Assembly: GCA_964405975.1 (NCBI GenBank)
Contig: CAYOPW010000007.1
Span: 1 to 56,107, forward strand
Origin: Hyphomicrobium_A sp964405975
GTDB lineage: Bacteria; Pseudomonadota; Alphaproteobacteria; Rhizobiales; Hyphomicrobiaceae
Direction: 5' to 3'
DNA: 56,107 nt
Shown here: one piece after another, positions 33,948 to 43,473 of the stretch
Layout of the letters: every line of letters begins with the position of its first letter
Position numbering within the stretch: position 1 is the stretch's first letter
Program-made: the position numbers and the translations under genes
Notes under the pieces: model-generated
What the model was told of the DNA's origin: nothing
The model's input: only the letters and a program-made list of their open reading frames with translations
Database searches by the model: none

Positions 33948-35018
33948 TCAAGATGATGTGCGGGCGCCGGCCAATTGTTCTAACATACGGCGAACGGCGA
34001 CGATTTGCGGCGCGGCACGCGTGAGGTAGCCAGGCCCTGTATAGCCCCACCAGTCCCAGCACCCTTGCGGGTTGATGGGCGTATTCGCGGTCTGGGGAAA
34101 TAGCACGATGATATTGTTGGTGTCGGCCCATTGGGCGAAACCTGTGTCGTGCGAGAAGGCATTCCCAACAAACGTCTGATTCTGTCCGCATCCATGAAAG
34201 GCGATGTGGACGCGGCACGAGTTCCCTTCTAAACAATTTTTCGGCATGTAAACGACGCCGCTGTCACTTAAACCGTGGTTCGTGAGGTCGCCGGTAAAAA
34301 CGGTCTGGTCGAAGACGACATACGCACCCGACGTTTCGGCAGCGCGCGGGTTTAGTGGTCCATAAATTTGGGCCAACAGCGCGCCAGCCTGATCGTATCC
34401 GCAATCAACGATGTAAGGTTTGCCGGTGTAGTCACAAGCCGGCCCCTTGCCTTTGGTAATGAACCCGTGACCGGCCGGCATGTTGGTTACGTATTCGATC
34501 TGCTCCTCCGGCACGCCGAGCGCTTTATAGAATTCGCGCGCGGCGGCAACGATAGACGGTACCACGGTGTGATCGTCCTTGCCGGAGAACAAATAGATGC
34601 GGTCGTCCTGCACGCTGGTGACAGGATCGATGCGGTCCTTCTCTGCAAGACGGCCGGCTCGGTCGGCAAGTAGCTCAGGGTTTGGAACGCCAAACGCCTG
34701 AAGTGCGTCGAGCATGCAGCCGTTGATCGCCTTTGTCAGATTGAGGATAGCCGTTCCCGGGCCGGGCATGACGTCGGCATATAGGCTCTCTGAGCATCCA
34801 TAAGGACCGCCGGCAATTATGGCAGCGCCGATGACATCGCGTGAGTGCGCCAGCTCGAACTGGCCAGCCATATAAGCGCCCGACGACACGCCCGAGACGG
34901 ATGTCTCGTTGATTTTCGCACCAAGTGCCGGGAGTTTTTCTTTTGTTTCCTGGCCGCAGCCTGAAAGGAAAGCTGCAATTGCCAAGAGAGCGGCCGAGAG
35001 GCGAAGGTGTCGTTTCAT
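33948..35018 (-). CDS. Lipoprotein of the PHA depolymerase/esterase type
   Basis: A 356-residue alpha/beta-hydrolase with a lipoprotein signal (lipobox LSGC, about residue 21). The nucleophile motif GVSSGAYMAGQ, the oxyanion region IAFHGCGQNQ, and the GCWDWWGYTG stretch near the C-terminus match the type-2 extracellular catalytic domain of short-chain-length polyhydroxyalkanoate depolymerases. No polymer-binding domain is seen, and lipid anchoring suggests that it acts on the cell surface or in the periplasm; other esters are possible substrates. The ATG at 35018 gives a good signal peptide and is preferred over the upstream start at 35078. Confidence 0.8.
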   Translation of the reverse strand: MKRHLRLSAALLAIAAFLSGCGQETKEKLPALGAKINETSVSGVSSGAYMAGQFELAHSRDVIGAAIIAGGPYGCSESLYADVMPGPGTAILNLTKAINGCMLDALQAFGVPNPELLADRAGRLAEKDRIDPVTSVQDDRIYLFSGKDDHTVVPSIVAAAREFYKALGVPEEQIEYVTNMPAGHGFITKGKGPACDYTGKPYIVDCGYDQAGALLAQIYGPLNPRAAETSGAYVVFDQTVFTGDLTNHGLSDSGVVYMPKNCLEGNSCRVHIAFHGCGQNQTFVGNAFSHDTGFAQWADTNNIIVLFPQTANTPINPQGCWDWWGYTGPGYLTRAAPQIVAVRRMLEQLAGARTSS

Positions 35019-35097
35019 TAGGCTTTGGCTTGTTCCGGGACGTCGTGAGTTCAACAGACTAGCCTGTCTGCTTCCCACTTGTCATCGCCTCTGGCCG

Positions 35098-37275
35098 CTA
35101 CCTTAGCCGGACCGTGACGCGGTCGACGCGGCCCTTGGCATCGATTACGGAAAGCTTTGCAAAGCCCAGGCCGCCGGGCTGCCAGACCACCTGTCGCGCT
35201 CGCGGATCGGATTTGATGGGGGCGCCGTCGATGAGCCACGTCAAGGGAAGCACGCCTCCGCTCGCCTTTAGCAGGACAGGCTCTTCCTCCTCCAGCGCGA
35301 CTTCAAGCTCGGCGCGGTCCGGCGGGAAGGCGATGTGGACCGGCGGCTCAAGATAGGGGCCCTGGGTCAACTCTCGTCGGCTTTCGCGAAAGCGCTTCAA
35401 GGGGGGTGGCAGATCCGAGCCGCTTGCCACTTGCACGGCGCCCGACGGTGGTGCGTCTAAAGGTGTGCGCCGTTCGCTAAGACGGGCGAAGGCGTCAAAC
35501 AGAATTGGTGCCGCAGCGACGCGGCCGACCAGGCCGGGCGTCGCCGCGCCATCGGGGCGACCGACCCAGACTGCCACCGTGTGCTGGCCATCGTAACCGA
35601 CAGCCCACGCATCGCGGTAGCCGTATGAGGTGCCGGTCTTGTAGGCGAGCCGCCCTCTCTTGGCGTTAAGCGGCGGTGGAGCGTCCTTCAGGATGTCCGT
35701 TATGTACCAGGCGGCTACGGGGGGCAGCACATGTTTGGCAGGCGGCGGCCGTATACCTTGGACAAGACGTTGCGCAGCGCTGGACGCGGTCTTCTCGCGA
35801 CGATGCCGGAGCTTCGCCGCGTCACCACCACGCGCCAGACTTGCATACAGCGTCGTGAGATCGCGCAGCGTCATGCCGACGCCACCGAGCCCCATGGCAA
35901 GCGTCGGGGCTGTCTCGTCAGGGAAAACAGGTTCCACGCCAATGCGCCGGAAGCGGCCCGCAAGTTTGCCAGGGCCTATAGCGGCCAGCACCTTAACCGC
36001 CGGGATGTTGAGCGATTGGGCTAGCGCCTCGCGGATCGTCACGGTTCCGTGGAAGTCATTGTCGAAGTTTTTGGGTGCATAAGTGCCGAAGCGAACAGGC
36101 CGGTCTTCGATCAATGTCTGTGGATGCGCAAGCCCGGCTTCGAAGGCCAGACCGTAGATAAAGGGCTTCAGCGTGGAGCCCGGCGAGCGCACTGCCGTCG
36201 TCATGTCGATTGCGCCGAAGCGTTCATCATCAAGGTAGCTGGCTGAGCCAACATGGGCGATGACTTCGTTTGTCGTGTGATCGACGGCGAGAATGGCAAC
36301 CGACAGCTTCTGCCCCAGCAACTTGGCTTGCTCTCTAGCGAGCGCTTCCAGCGACGCTTGTACGCCGCGGTCGATGGTCAGCCGATGCACGGATTTGGTC
36401 GTACCAGCGAGAACTTCAGTCTCGGCGAGGTGGGCGGCGAACTTGGGAAACGCGCGCCGTCCGTGTGGTACCGGCTCATCTTGCGCGCGCGTTGCCTCCG
36501 CCTGCGAGATCACGCCGGCTGCGGCCATGCGCTCAAGCACTCGGTTGCGCGCCGCGCGTGCCGCTTGCGGACTGCGATCGGGCCGGCGCGACTCGGGCGA
36601 TTGCGGCAACGCCACAAGAAGTGCCGCCTCGCCAATCGAAAGGCGGTGCGGCTCCTTTCCGAAATAAGAAAGTGAGGCGGCCCGGACTCCTTCGATGTTT
36701 CCGCCAAACGGCGCGAGCCGAAGATAGATCGAGAGGATCTCCTGCTTGGTCAGGCGCCGCTCTAGCTGTAGTGCGCGCACAATTTGTGCCAGCTTTGCGC
36801 TTGCTGTGCGTTCATGGCGGCCCTCGATAAGGCGGGCCACCTGCATAGTGAGCGTGGAGCCCCCCGAAATGATACGGCCGTTACGCAGAAGCTGCCATGC
36901 TGCCCGCATGAGCGCATGCGCATCGACGCCTGGATGCGAATAAAAGCGCTTATCCTCAAACGCCATGAGCATGGCCAGATAGCGCGCATCAACTTTGCCG
37001 CGCGCAACGGGGAGCCGCCAGCGACCTTCTTTGGTAGTGAATGCGCGCAGGAGCATGTCATGGCGGTCGAGCACGATGGTCGAAACATCTTCCGCGGCTG
37101 CAAGCTTTGGTGGCCCGAGGCGCTCGACAGCGATGTAAAGTGCGACGGCCCCTGCGCCAATCGCGATCGTGCCGCCGCAAAACGCAAGTGAAAACCAGCG
37201 CATCGCTATCCGGCGCCACGATCGCTCCCCACTTTGAGAGGGGGAGACGATCAAACATTTTGGACCAGCCCGCAT
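35098..37275 (-). CDS. pbpC: Penicillin-binding protein 1C
   Basis: Bifunctional peptidoglycan synthase (725 residues). After one membrane helix (about 26-48) the GT51 glycosyltransferase domain has FEDKRFYSHPGVD (Glu107) and GGSTLTMQ. The transpeptidase domain has SPGSTLKP (Ser367, Lys370), the SLN motif, and KTGTSYGYRDAW; a BiPBP-C beta-sandwich ends the protein. The ATG at 37275, 11 bases after the stop of the macroglobulin gene, is the best start, because the longer frame would run back through that gene. PbpC with an alpha-2-macroglobulin is a conserved pair, thought to repair the wall and trap proteases when the outer membrane is breached. Confidence 0.95.
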   Translation of the reverse strand: MRAGPKCLIVSPSQSGERSWRRIAMRWFSLAFCGGTIAIGAGAVALYIAVERLGPPKLAAAEDVSTIVLDRHDMLLRAFTTKEGRWRLPVARGKVDARYLAMLMAFEDKRFYSHPGVDAHALMRAAWQLLRNGRIISGGSTLTMQVARLIEGRHERTASAKLAQIVRALQLERRLTKQEILSIYLRLAPFGGNIEGVRAASLSYFGKEPHRLSIGEAALLVALPQSPESRRPDRSPQAARAARNRVLERMAAAGVISQAEATRAQDEPVPHGRRAFPKFAAHLAETEVLAGTTKSVHRLTIDRGVQASLEALAREQAKLLGQKLSVAILAVDHTTNEVIAHVGSASYLDDERFGAIDMTTAVRSPGSTLKPFIYGLAFEAGLAHPQTLIEDRPVRFGTYAPKNFDNDFHGTVTIREALAQSLNIPAVKVLAAIGPGKLAGRFRRIGVEPVFPDETAPTLAMGLGGVGMTLRDLTTLYASLARGGDAAKLRHRREKTASSAAQRLVQGIRPPPAKHVLPPVAAWYITDILKDAPPPLNAKRGRLAYKTGTSYGYRDAWAVGYDGQHTVAVWVGRPDGAATPGLVGRVAAAPILFDAFARLSERRTPLDAPPSGAVQVASGSDLPPPLKRFRESRRELTQGPYLEPPVHIAFPPDRAELEVALEEEEPVLLKASGGVLPLTWLIDGAPIKSDPRARQVVWQPGGLGFAKLSVIDAKGRVDRVTVRLR

Positions 37276-37285
37276 CACCACGACC

Positions 37286-40200
37286 TTACTCGTTCGTCGT
37301 GACAGTGAGCTTGCCGGCTGCCGTCCGCGCATAGTGTTCGGGCCGGTACATATCCTCCACAGTCGCAGCCGGGTGGACGAACGTACCGGGAGTAACGGCG
37401 CGCACGATGTAGGCGACGGTGGTGGACGTTTCTGAGTCTTTGTTGGAGCCGCGTTTAAAATCGAAGGCCGCGACGAAGCGGTCATCGCGAAATTCGCTGT
37501 GTTCGGGCCGGTGCGCCGACTTAAGCCAACTCAATGATTTGAGATCGCCGCTAGCGACGAGCCGCGGGTTTTCGATCTCGAACCCGGCGGGCAAGCGGTC
37601 AACTAGCAGAACGCGACCACCTGTTTCATTTGAATGCAGTTTCAAGACAGCTATGAAGCGGTCGTTTTGGTTCACTTCGCTTGTGCCGCCGCTGCCGCTT
37701 GCAAGGTCAACCGGTTCACCGCCGAGCGTGTAATAGCTGCGCTCTAACGTGAAGCCTTTCGATGCGGGCGGTTCCGGCGTTAGCGCCGCGCCCATCACTG
37801 TGACGACCGCATCGACGGGTGCGCCGCCCTCGTTGGCGACGACCAACGGTTTTGAGCTCAAGGCGTCAGCGGCCAGCGATCGCATCAGCGAGCCAACCAC
37901 GGGCGCTCCGTCGACGATGAGCTTCATGCCCTTGGCCCGTTCGGAAAGTGCATTGGCCGCCAGTAACATCCAGGCCTGCTCCTGTGTGGAAGTGTAGGTG
38001 CGCGACGTGTAGGCCTTGGCGATCACGCCGACGAGGCGCGGAGCTTGCGCCTTCGCAACCCCCGTTTCCACAGCAAGTGTTACCAGCGCGGCGCCATCGC
38101 GTAAGCCGGAGCCGTAGTCGGTGCGATAGACTTGCGCAAGCTTGGGATCGGCTGGCGCATCGAGTTTGGCAAGGGCTGCTTCAAACGACCTCTGCGCGCG
38201 CGTCTTGTCGCCCATCATTGCCAGTGCGGCGCCGAGCTGGGCTTGAGCCAGAGGTGTTGCAAAGCGATCGAGGCGGGTGTCGGCGTAGTAGCGCAATTCG
38301 CCAATGGGTGCGCGGCCGTTGCGAGCCAAAACGTAGAGCGCATAAGCCCTATCCTCGCCGCCCTTTTCAAAATCCTGCGCATAGCTGACGTAGTTCTGCA
38401 GACGGTCGAGCGCCTGAGAGAAGCCAAGTGGATTGACTGTAAACCCTTGCTCCTTGGCTCGGGTCAGAAAGTCGGTCACGTAGCTCGTCAGCCACATGTT
38501 GGCGTAGCGCGGGCCCCACGAACCGAAGGCGCCTGAGCTGTCCTGCATCTCGAATACGCGGTTGACTGCCTTCTGCACGCGCTCTTTCAGTTCCTTGTCT
38601 GGCGCAATGCCGATTTGGCTTGAGAGGGTGTTAGCGTAAACAAGCGGCAACGCACGGCTCACTGTCTGCTCGGCGCAACCATAGGGATAGCGATCAAGAG
38701 CCGTCAGGAGTCCTGGAACATCCAGCGCAGCCGTGGGGCCGACGCTCAACGAAACGCGTGTGCGATCAGGTATCAGGCCGTGCACGAGGTCCGGGGACAA
38801 CGTGATACTGCCGCCGTTCGCCTTCAGCGCGGTGACTGTCGTGCGCTTGATGTCGCCGGCCGGTGGCTTCACGTCGAAGGTCAATTGCCGCGCGACTTCG
38901 ATTCCGCCGGGGCCGGCAACGCGAATGTCATAGGCAAGCTCACCGACCTTTGTAGGCCTGATAACAATGGCCTGAGAGCGCCGCTCGCCTGACGTCAAGT
39001 CAAGGCTGCCTTCATGCACCGTCTCCTCAGCGGTGTTGACGGTCAGCGAATAAGGTGCGGCCGGTCCCTCGACATTGTGAATTGCGATGTCGAGACGCGC
39101 TTCATCACCAAGCGTCAAGAAGCGTGGACCGGATGCCGTCAGGGCCACCGCGTCGCGCACGATCACATCGCGGGAGGCATGGCCGAGCTTGCGGGCACTC
39201 CAGGCCACTGCCATCACTCGCACGGTTCCGTTGAAGTCGGGTATCTCAAAGTCGACCTCAGCGTTACCCTCGGCATCGACTTCGACGATGCCGGAGTACA
39301 GCGCGACCGTGTCCTCGACCGGCATGTTGCTATTCGTGATCGTGCGGAGGGGGCCGCCGCCGCCCGAGCGCAGCGTGCCGCGCTCAGCGCGCATGCCGTC
39401 GATCAGCCGGCCGTAGAAGTCGCGGATCTCAAGCCCCATGCGGCGCTGGGCATAAAACCAACTTTCAGGTGCCGGCGTCTTGAAGCGCGTCACATTGAGG
39501 ATGCCGAGGTCGACGGCCGCAACGGTAATGCGCGCATCCTCGCCTCTCGCTAGACCAGACACTTTTATGGGGACGGTGAGTGTCGAGCCAGATTTGATTT
39601 TCTCGTCGGTGTTGATCGCAACGTTCAGCGTCTTTGCTGACTGGTCGAGCCCGAGCCATTGTACGCCTATGGCGCGGCTGGGCATACGCTTCAGGCTTTC
39701 GTTCATAGGTCGGTAGAGCACCGCCGTGACGTAAGCGCCGGGGCCCCAATTCTCGCCGATGGTGACATCTACCTCGCCGCCGCCATCGTGGACGGCAACT
39801 TCCTGCATCGATAACAGACCGCCCGAAAGCACCGCGACAAGTGCCTTACCGCCCTTCTTGGTTGCTATGCGCACCTTGGCCGTATCGCCGGGCTTGTATT
39901 TGGCCCGGTCGAGCGCGACGTCTAGAATTTCCGGGCTCTCGGCATTGTTGCTGGCGGTGTACCAACCAGCATTGAATTCCACGCTTGAGGCTGGGCCACT
40001 TAGATCAGCCGAGGTCACTTCAAGCCGGTAGCGGCCATAACGCACGCGAGCTTCTATTTTCGCAGGCGTGCCACTGGGGGTTGCGGAGATCGCGCCGTCG
40101 GCCACCTTACGTGTAAGCGTCACCGGTTCGTAGTTCCACCGGCCATCTCTGCGATACCACTGCCAGTTCGTATCAAGGCGCACGAGTTGCCAATTGAGGT

Positions 40201-42532
40201 CAGGCGACGCGGCGCGTTGGTTCTTGCCGTTGAGCAGGATGACGTCAAAAGCCGCCGTCTGGTTTTCATCGAGGTCCCGGCCGTTGAATAGCGGCTTGAT
40301 GCCGATGCGGGGCTGGCCCAGATCGACCGGTACGGTGACGTTGCGTTCAATCGTTCGCCCGCCGGGTTCGCGCAGGCGCAACATTACAGTGGCTTCGAGC
40401 GGCTTGGCTGTGCGCGTCACAGCCGGCAGCGTCACCGCGATGCCGGCCTTGCCTTGTGCATCTGTTATCGCCTTCGCATCGAGCGGCTTGCGCACAGGAT
40501 CGACGCGCTCGCCAGCGTTGCCAAACTTGTAGCCCGGATACCCCGCCACATCTTTTTTCGAGGCCCTGACGATGATATCGCCCTCGATAGTGAGGTCTGC
40601 GGCCGGCGGCCCGTAGAGGTAACGCCCGGCGGCTTTAATGGTCTGAGCCTTGCCTGGTGCGAAGGAAGCTTTGGGCGGCTCCAGCGTCAGGTCAAGACGC
40701 TCAGGCACGAAGTCTTCGACCAGGAACGACACTTGGCTGATCGGATCGCTTTCAGGATCCGCGTGAAGCTTTGCGCGCCAGGTTCCGGTCATGGCACCGC
40801 CACTAAGCGTCATGGTGACGTCACGGCCACCGAGGTCCTCATCGTTCAACGTATAGCGGTGATGCTCGACACCGTCGGGCCGTGAAACGATCAATGTCAC
40901 GGGAAGCGTCGCGGCCTTTCCAGCCTTGTCGCGCACCAAGGCAGCAATGTGTACGTCCTCGCCGGGACGGTAGATGCCCCGTTCGGTATAGAGGTAGGCG
41001 TCGAGCGGTCCCGGAGCTTCGCGGCCCTTCACGCCGCGGTCGGTCAAGTCGAAGGCGCCCAAGGTCAGATCGAGGAACGCGTACTCGCCGCTGTCGCTTT
41101 CGGCCACGAGCAAAGCCGGCCGCAGGCCGCCCTCACCACGTGCAAGCCCTGCTTCGAAGCGGGCATAACCATTGGAATCCGTTTTGGTTGTGCCGAGAAT
41201 TTCGTTGTTGCGAGCTATCAGCTTGACGCTCAAACCGTCTGCGGGCTGGGCCTCGGCCAGCGAACGCACGAACGCGTGCACGCCGTCATCGCCTGAGAGG
41301 GCCGTCAAGCCGAGATCGGAGACGATGAACCACTGCGTGGCTTGCGAATTATAGTCATCACGTGATCTTTGAGTGGGTTTGGCGACCGCCAAATAGACAC
41401 CGGGCTTCAGAACGCCGACGGCATCAGTTACCGGCAACGCTGTCGTCACCTCCTCGTTAAGCTTGGAAGGCACATCCATTTTGCCTGCGAACACGCGTGA
41501 GCCGGAGCGTTCCTTTATTTTATTGATCTCCCAGTTGGAGAGCTGGCGCTGGAAGTCGCCCTCGTCGAGCGCACCAATGAGGCCGCGGTCGCCGATGCGA
41601 TAGACCTCGATCTCGACTTTGGCCGTGTTGACGGAGACGAGCGGAATGCCTTGCTGTCCGCGGCTCGGCAGAACGTAATTCTTGCCAGAGAAGCGCACGA
41701 GCGGCTTGCGGTCGGGCACGTAGACAGCAATTTCGACGTTCTTTTGCAAATCCTCATCGACGTCGGAGGGCAAACCAGCACGCAGGAGCACCTCATAGCG
41801 CTGGCCGTGAGCCAAGCCATCAATGCACAACTGCGCGCCTTCAGCCGTCACGCCTTCAGGGTCCTTGCCATCGACGGAAACAAATTTCGCAAAGTCGACG
41901 CGGCCGCGAGATAGTCTCTCGGAGAATTGCAGGCACAAGCGGGGTGAAGCGGCTTCAGACTCGGTTTTGTAGTTGGTCATGCGGAAGCCGTGCTGAGTGC
42001 GCAATCTCTCATACGTTGCACGAACCTGTCCGTCATCGGACAACGCGAGGCTCGCTTTCAGCGCGTCGATGGCAGGGCGCCAGTAGGAGCGTCGCAGCAA
42101 TGCCGCGCCCAGCACGGCGAGCGCGCGCGCTTTTTGCTGCGCATCGGATGCGTGCTGGTAGGCTAAGTAAGCAGCTCCCGAAGCGTTCAACGGCAGGTCA
42201 TAGCGTTCGCTGCCTCTGTTGGGATCGACTTTGATGGCGAGCAGGGCGCGCGCCAGCCCGATCCAGGCCTCCGCATCCTTGTCGTCCGCAACGACCGCGC
42301 CTGCATATGCACGCGAGGCAGCGCGCGGGTCATTTGCCAGTGCGCTGTCGCCAGCAGCTCGCAGCTCGGCGGGGTCTTGCGCGGCTGCCTTCCAGTTTTC
42401 TCGCAGATATTCTTGATATCGCTTCGCGTCACTTTCGACGCCTCGGTGCGCGAAGGGGTGCTGTTGCGCAACTGCATTGGTGACAGGGACGAGGAGGCAA
42501 AGGGCAAGCAGAACTTGTGCGATAAATCGCAT
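37286..42532 (-). CDS. yfhM: Bacterial alpha-2-macroglobulin (YfhM type)
   Basis: A 1748-residue periplasmic protease trap. A signal peptide ends near NAVAQ, followed by a helical TPR-like N-terminal region, a long series of macroglobulin beta domains, and the thioester motif GCAEQ with its reactive Cys at about residue 1286. A helical thioester domain and a final receptor-like domain follow. Keeping the CxEQ sequence means covalent capture of proteases is possible. The ATG at 42532 has GAAGGTG upstream. Directly followed by pbpC, its usual partner. Confidence 0.95.
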   Translation of the reverse strand: MRFIAQVLLALCLLVPVTNAVAQQHPFAHRGVESDAKRYQEYLRENWKAAAQDPAELRAAGDSALANDPRAASRAYAGAVVADDKDAEAWIGLARALLAIKVDPNRGSERYDLPLNASGAAYLAYQHASDAQQKARALAVLGAALLRRSYWRPAIDALKASLALSDDGQVRATYERLRTQHGFRMTNYKTESEAASPRLCLQFSERLSRGRVDFAKFVSVDGKDPEGVTAEGAQLCIDGLAHGQRYEVLLRAGLPSDVDEDLQKNVEIAVYVPDRKPLVRFSGKNYVLPSRGQQGIPLVSVNTAKVEIEVYRIGDRGLIGALDEGDFQRQLSNWEINKIKERSGSRVFAGKMDVPSKLNEEVTTALPVTDAVGVLKPGVYLAVAKPTQRSRDDYNSQATQWFIVSDLGLTALSGDDGVHAFVRSLAEAQPADGLSVKLIARNNEILGTTKTDSNGYARFEAGLARGEGGLRPALLVAESDSGEYAFLDLTLGAFDLTDRGVKGREAPGPLDAYLYTERGIYRPGEDVHIAALVRDKAGKAATLPVTLIVSRPDGVEHHRYTLNDEDLGGRDVTMTLSGGAMTGTWRAKLHADPESDPISQVSFLVEDFVPERLDLTLEPPKASFAPGKAQTIKAAGRYLYGPPAADLTIEGDIIVRASKKDVAGYPGYKFGNAGERVDPVRKPLDAKAITDAQGKAGIAVTLPAVTRTAKPLEATVMLRLREPGGRTIERNVTVPVDLGQPRIGIKPLFNGRDLDENQTAAFDVILLNGKNQRAASPDLNWQLVRLDTNWQWYRRDGRWNYEPVTLTRKVADGAISATPSGTPAKIEARVRYGRYRLEVTSADLSGPASSVEFNAGWYTASNNAESPEILDVALDRAKYKPGDTAKVRIATKKGGKALVAVLSGGLLSMQEVAVHDGGGEVDVTIGENWGPGAYVTAVLYRPMNESLKRMPSRAIGVQWLGLDQSAKTLNVAINTDEKIKSGSTLTVPIKVSGLARGEDARITVAAVDLGILNVTRFKTPAPESWFYAQRRMGLEIRDFYGRLIDGMRAERGTLRSGGGGPLRTITNSNMPVEDTVALYSGIVEVDAEGNAEVDFEIPDFNGTVRVMAVAWSARKLGHASRDVIVRDAVALTASGPRFLTLGDEARLDIAIHNVEGPAAPYSLTVNTAEETVHEGSLDLTSGERRSQAIVIRPTKVGELAYDIRVAGPGGIEVARQLTFDVKPPAGDIKRTTVTALKANGGSITLSPDLVHGLIPDRTRVSLSVGPTAALDVPGLLTALDRYPYGCAEQTVSRALPLVYANTLSSQIGIAPDKELKERVQKAVNRVFEMQDSSGAFGSWGPRYANMWLTSYVTDFLTRAKEQGFTVNPLGFSQALDRLQNYVSYAQDFEKGGEDRAYALYVLARNGRAPIGELRYYADTRLDRFATPLAQAQLGAALAMMGDKTRAQRSFEAALAKLDAPADPKLAQVYRTDYGSGLRDGAALVTLAVETGVAKAQAPRLVGVIAKAYTSRTYTSTQEQAWMLLAANALSERAKGMKLIVDGAPVVGSLMRSLAADALSSKPLVVANEGGAPVDAVVTVMGAALTPEPPASKGFTLERSYYTLGGEPVDLASGSGGTSEVNQNDRFIAVLKLHSNETGGRVLLVDRLPAGFEIENPRLVASGDLKSLSWLKSAHRPEHSEFRDDRFVAAFDFKRGSNKDSETSTTVAYIVRAVTPGTFVHPAATVEDMYRPEHYARTAAGKLTVTTNE

Positions 42533-42739
42533 GGGTGGCACCTTCGGGGGCTATGCCGGAAATGATCCAAGAGCATTATGCGCAAGAGGAGTGTCGCGCA
42601 TAGACCAACAGACGCCAATGTCCGAACGCCGGCGATAGGGACGAAAATACCGCGACTTCCCGCTGCTTGCGGCCTTATTTCATTAAGCAAGCAAAAGGAA
42701 GAGGACGGATCAATTACTTGGCTTCTAAAAAGAACCCCA

Positions 42740-42754
42740 ACGCGCTTTGCGCGT
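42740..42754 (-). terminator. Hairpin followed by T-run after the unknown 189-residue gene
   Basis: ACGCGC and GCGCGT (42740-42745 and 42749-42754) pair with a 3-base loop; on the - strand TGGGGTTCTTTTT follows. The T-run starts a few bases late, so this is a weak intrinsic terminator. It lies ten bases past the stop of the gene ending at 42764. Confidence 0.4.
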
Positions 42755-42763
42755 AAGGGAGAG

Positions 42764-43333
42764 CTACTGTCGCGGTGGCGTCTGGCGCCGGTCTTGGTTC
42801 GCACCGGCAAGCTTGGCCAGTTGGGCGGCGAGAGCGGCGCTGAACCGCACATCGAACGTTACCGGTTCGGCGGCTCGCCAGATGCGCTCAAATGAGTTGC
42901 GTGCTAGTTCTGCCGTCTGCACGCAGTCTTCTACGTAGTACTCGAGCGAGTCGCGCTTTTGCGGATCGCGGCGCATGCTGTCGCCGATCCATGCGCATGC
43001 CGGTCCGAGCACCAGTTGCTCATGAACTGCGAGTAGACGGGGATCGCGGACAACGCGGCAGTCACCGGGCAACTCCGCTGACTGACCGGGTTTCAGTGCA
43101 CTGAAGATCGTGCGCACGGCAATGCCCGCCTCAGCCATTTGGGAGGCGAGAGCCAGCAGCGACTGGGCAACGGGGCTATCTGGCGAACGTGCAATGAGCA
43201 AATAGCAGCCTTTATTCGCTCCCGGCTGGGATGCAGCACGGCGTTCTATGTCGTTGCCGATAAATTTGCTGAGCTTTGCAACCTTCTCTTCACTCGACAC
43301 GCAGATGGAGGGTGAGGAGTTATTCAGTGGCAT
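42764..43333 (-). CDS. Unknown 189-residue protein
   Basis: I do not recognise this protein. It is soluble, with alternating hydrophobic stretches (CYLLIARSPDSPVAQSLLAL, AEAGIAVRTIFSAL) that suggest an alpha/beta fold, a middle part with a conserved-looking ACAWIGDSMRRDPQKRDS motif, and an Ala-rich helix at the C-terminus. The ATG at 43333 has AAGGGA eight bases upstream; a GTG at 43363 is less likely. It is the last gene of the - strand run that starts at 53.9 kb; the next gene downstream is the macroglobulin after 231 bases. Confidence 0.7.
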   Translation of the reverse strand: MPLNNSSPSICVSSEEKVAKLSKFIGNDIERRAASQPGANKGCYLLIARSPDSPVAQSLLALASQMAEAGIAVRTIFSALKPGQSAELPGDCRVVRDPRLLAVHEQLVLGPACAWIGDSMRRDPQKRDSLEYYVEDCVQTAELARNSFERIWRAAEPVTFDVRFSAALAAQLAKLAGANQDRRQTPPRQ

Positions 43334-43473
43334 AAGCGCAGTCCCTTTTGTTGCCCGGCTCACGACGAGCGAAATTGGTTGCGAGCGGAGCTGTTTGTGT
43401 TGGGCTCCATTAAGCGGCCATTTGGGTTAATCAAGTGTTGAGCGCCGGGACGGTGGGGTGAGCGTTTTGTCGC

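Noticed and set aside
37276..37485. Upstream extension of pbpC
   Set aside because: It overlaps the end of the macroglobulin gene in another frame and does not resemble PBP sequence.
43437..43451. Second CtrA-like site (TTAA-N7-TTGA) upstream of the 189-residue gene
   Set aside because: One mismatch in the right half and no other support; such near matches occur by chance.
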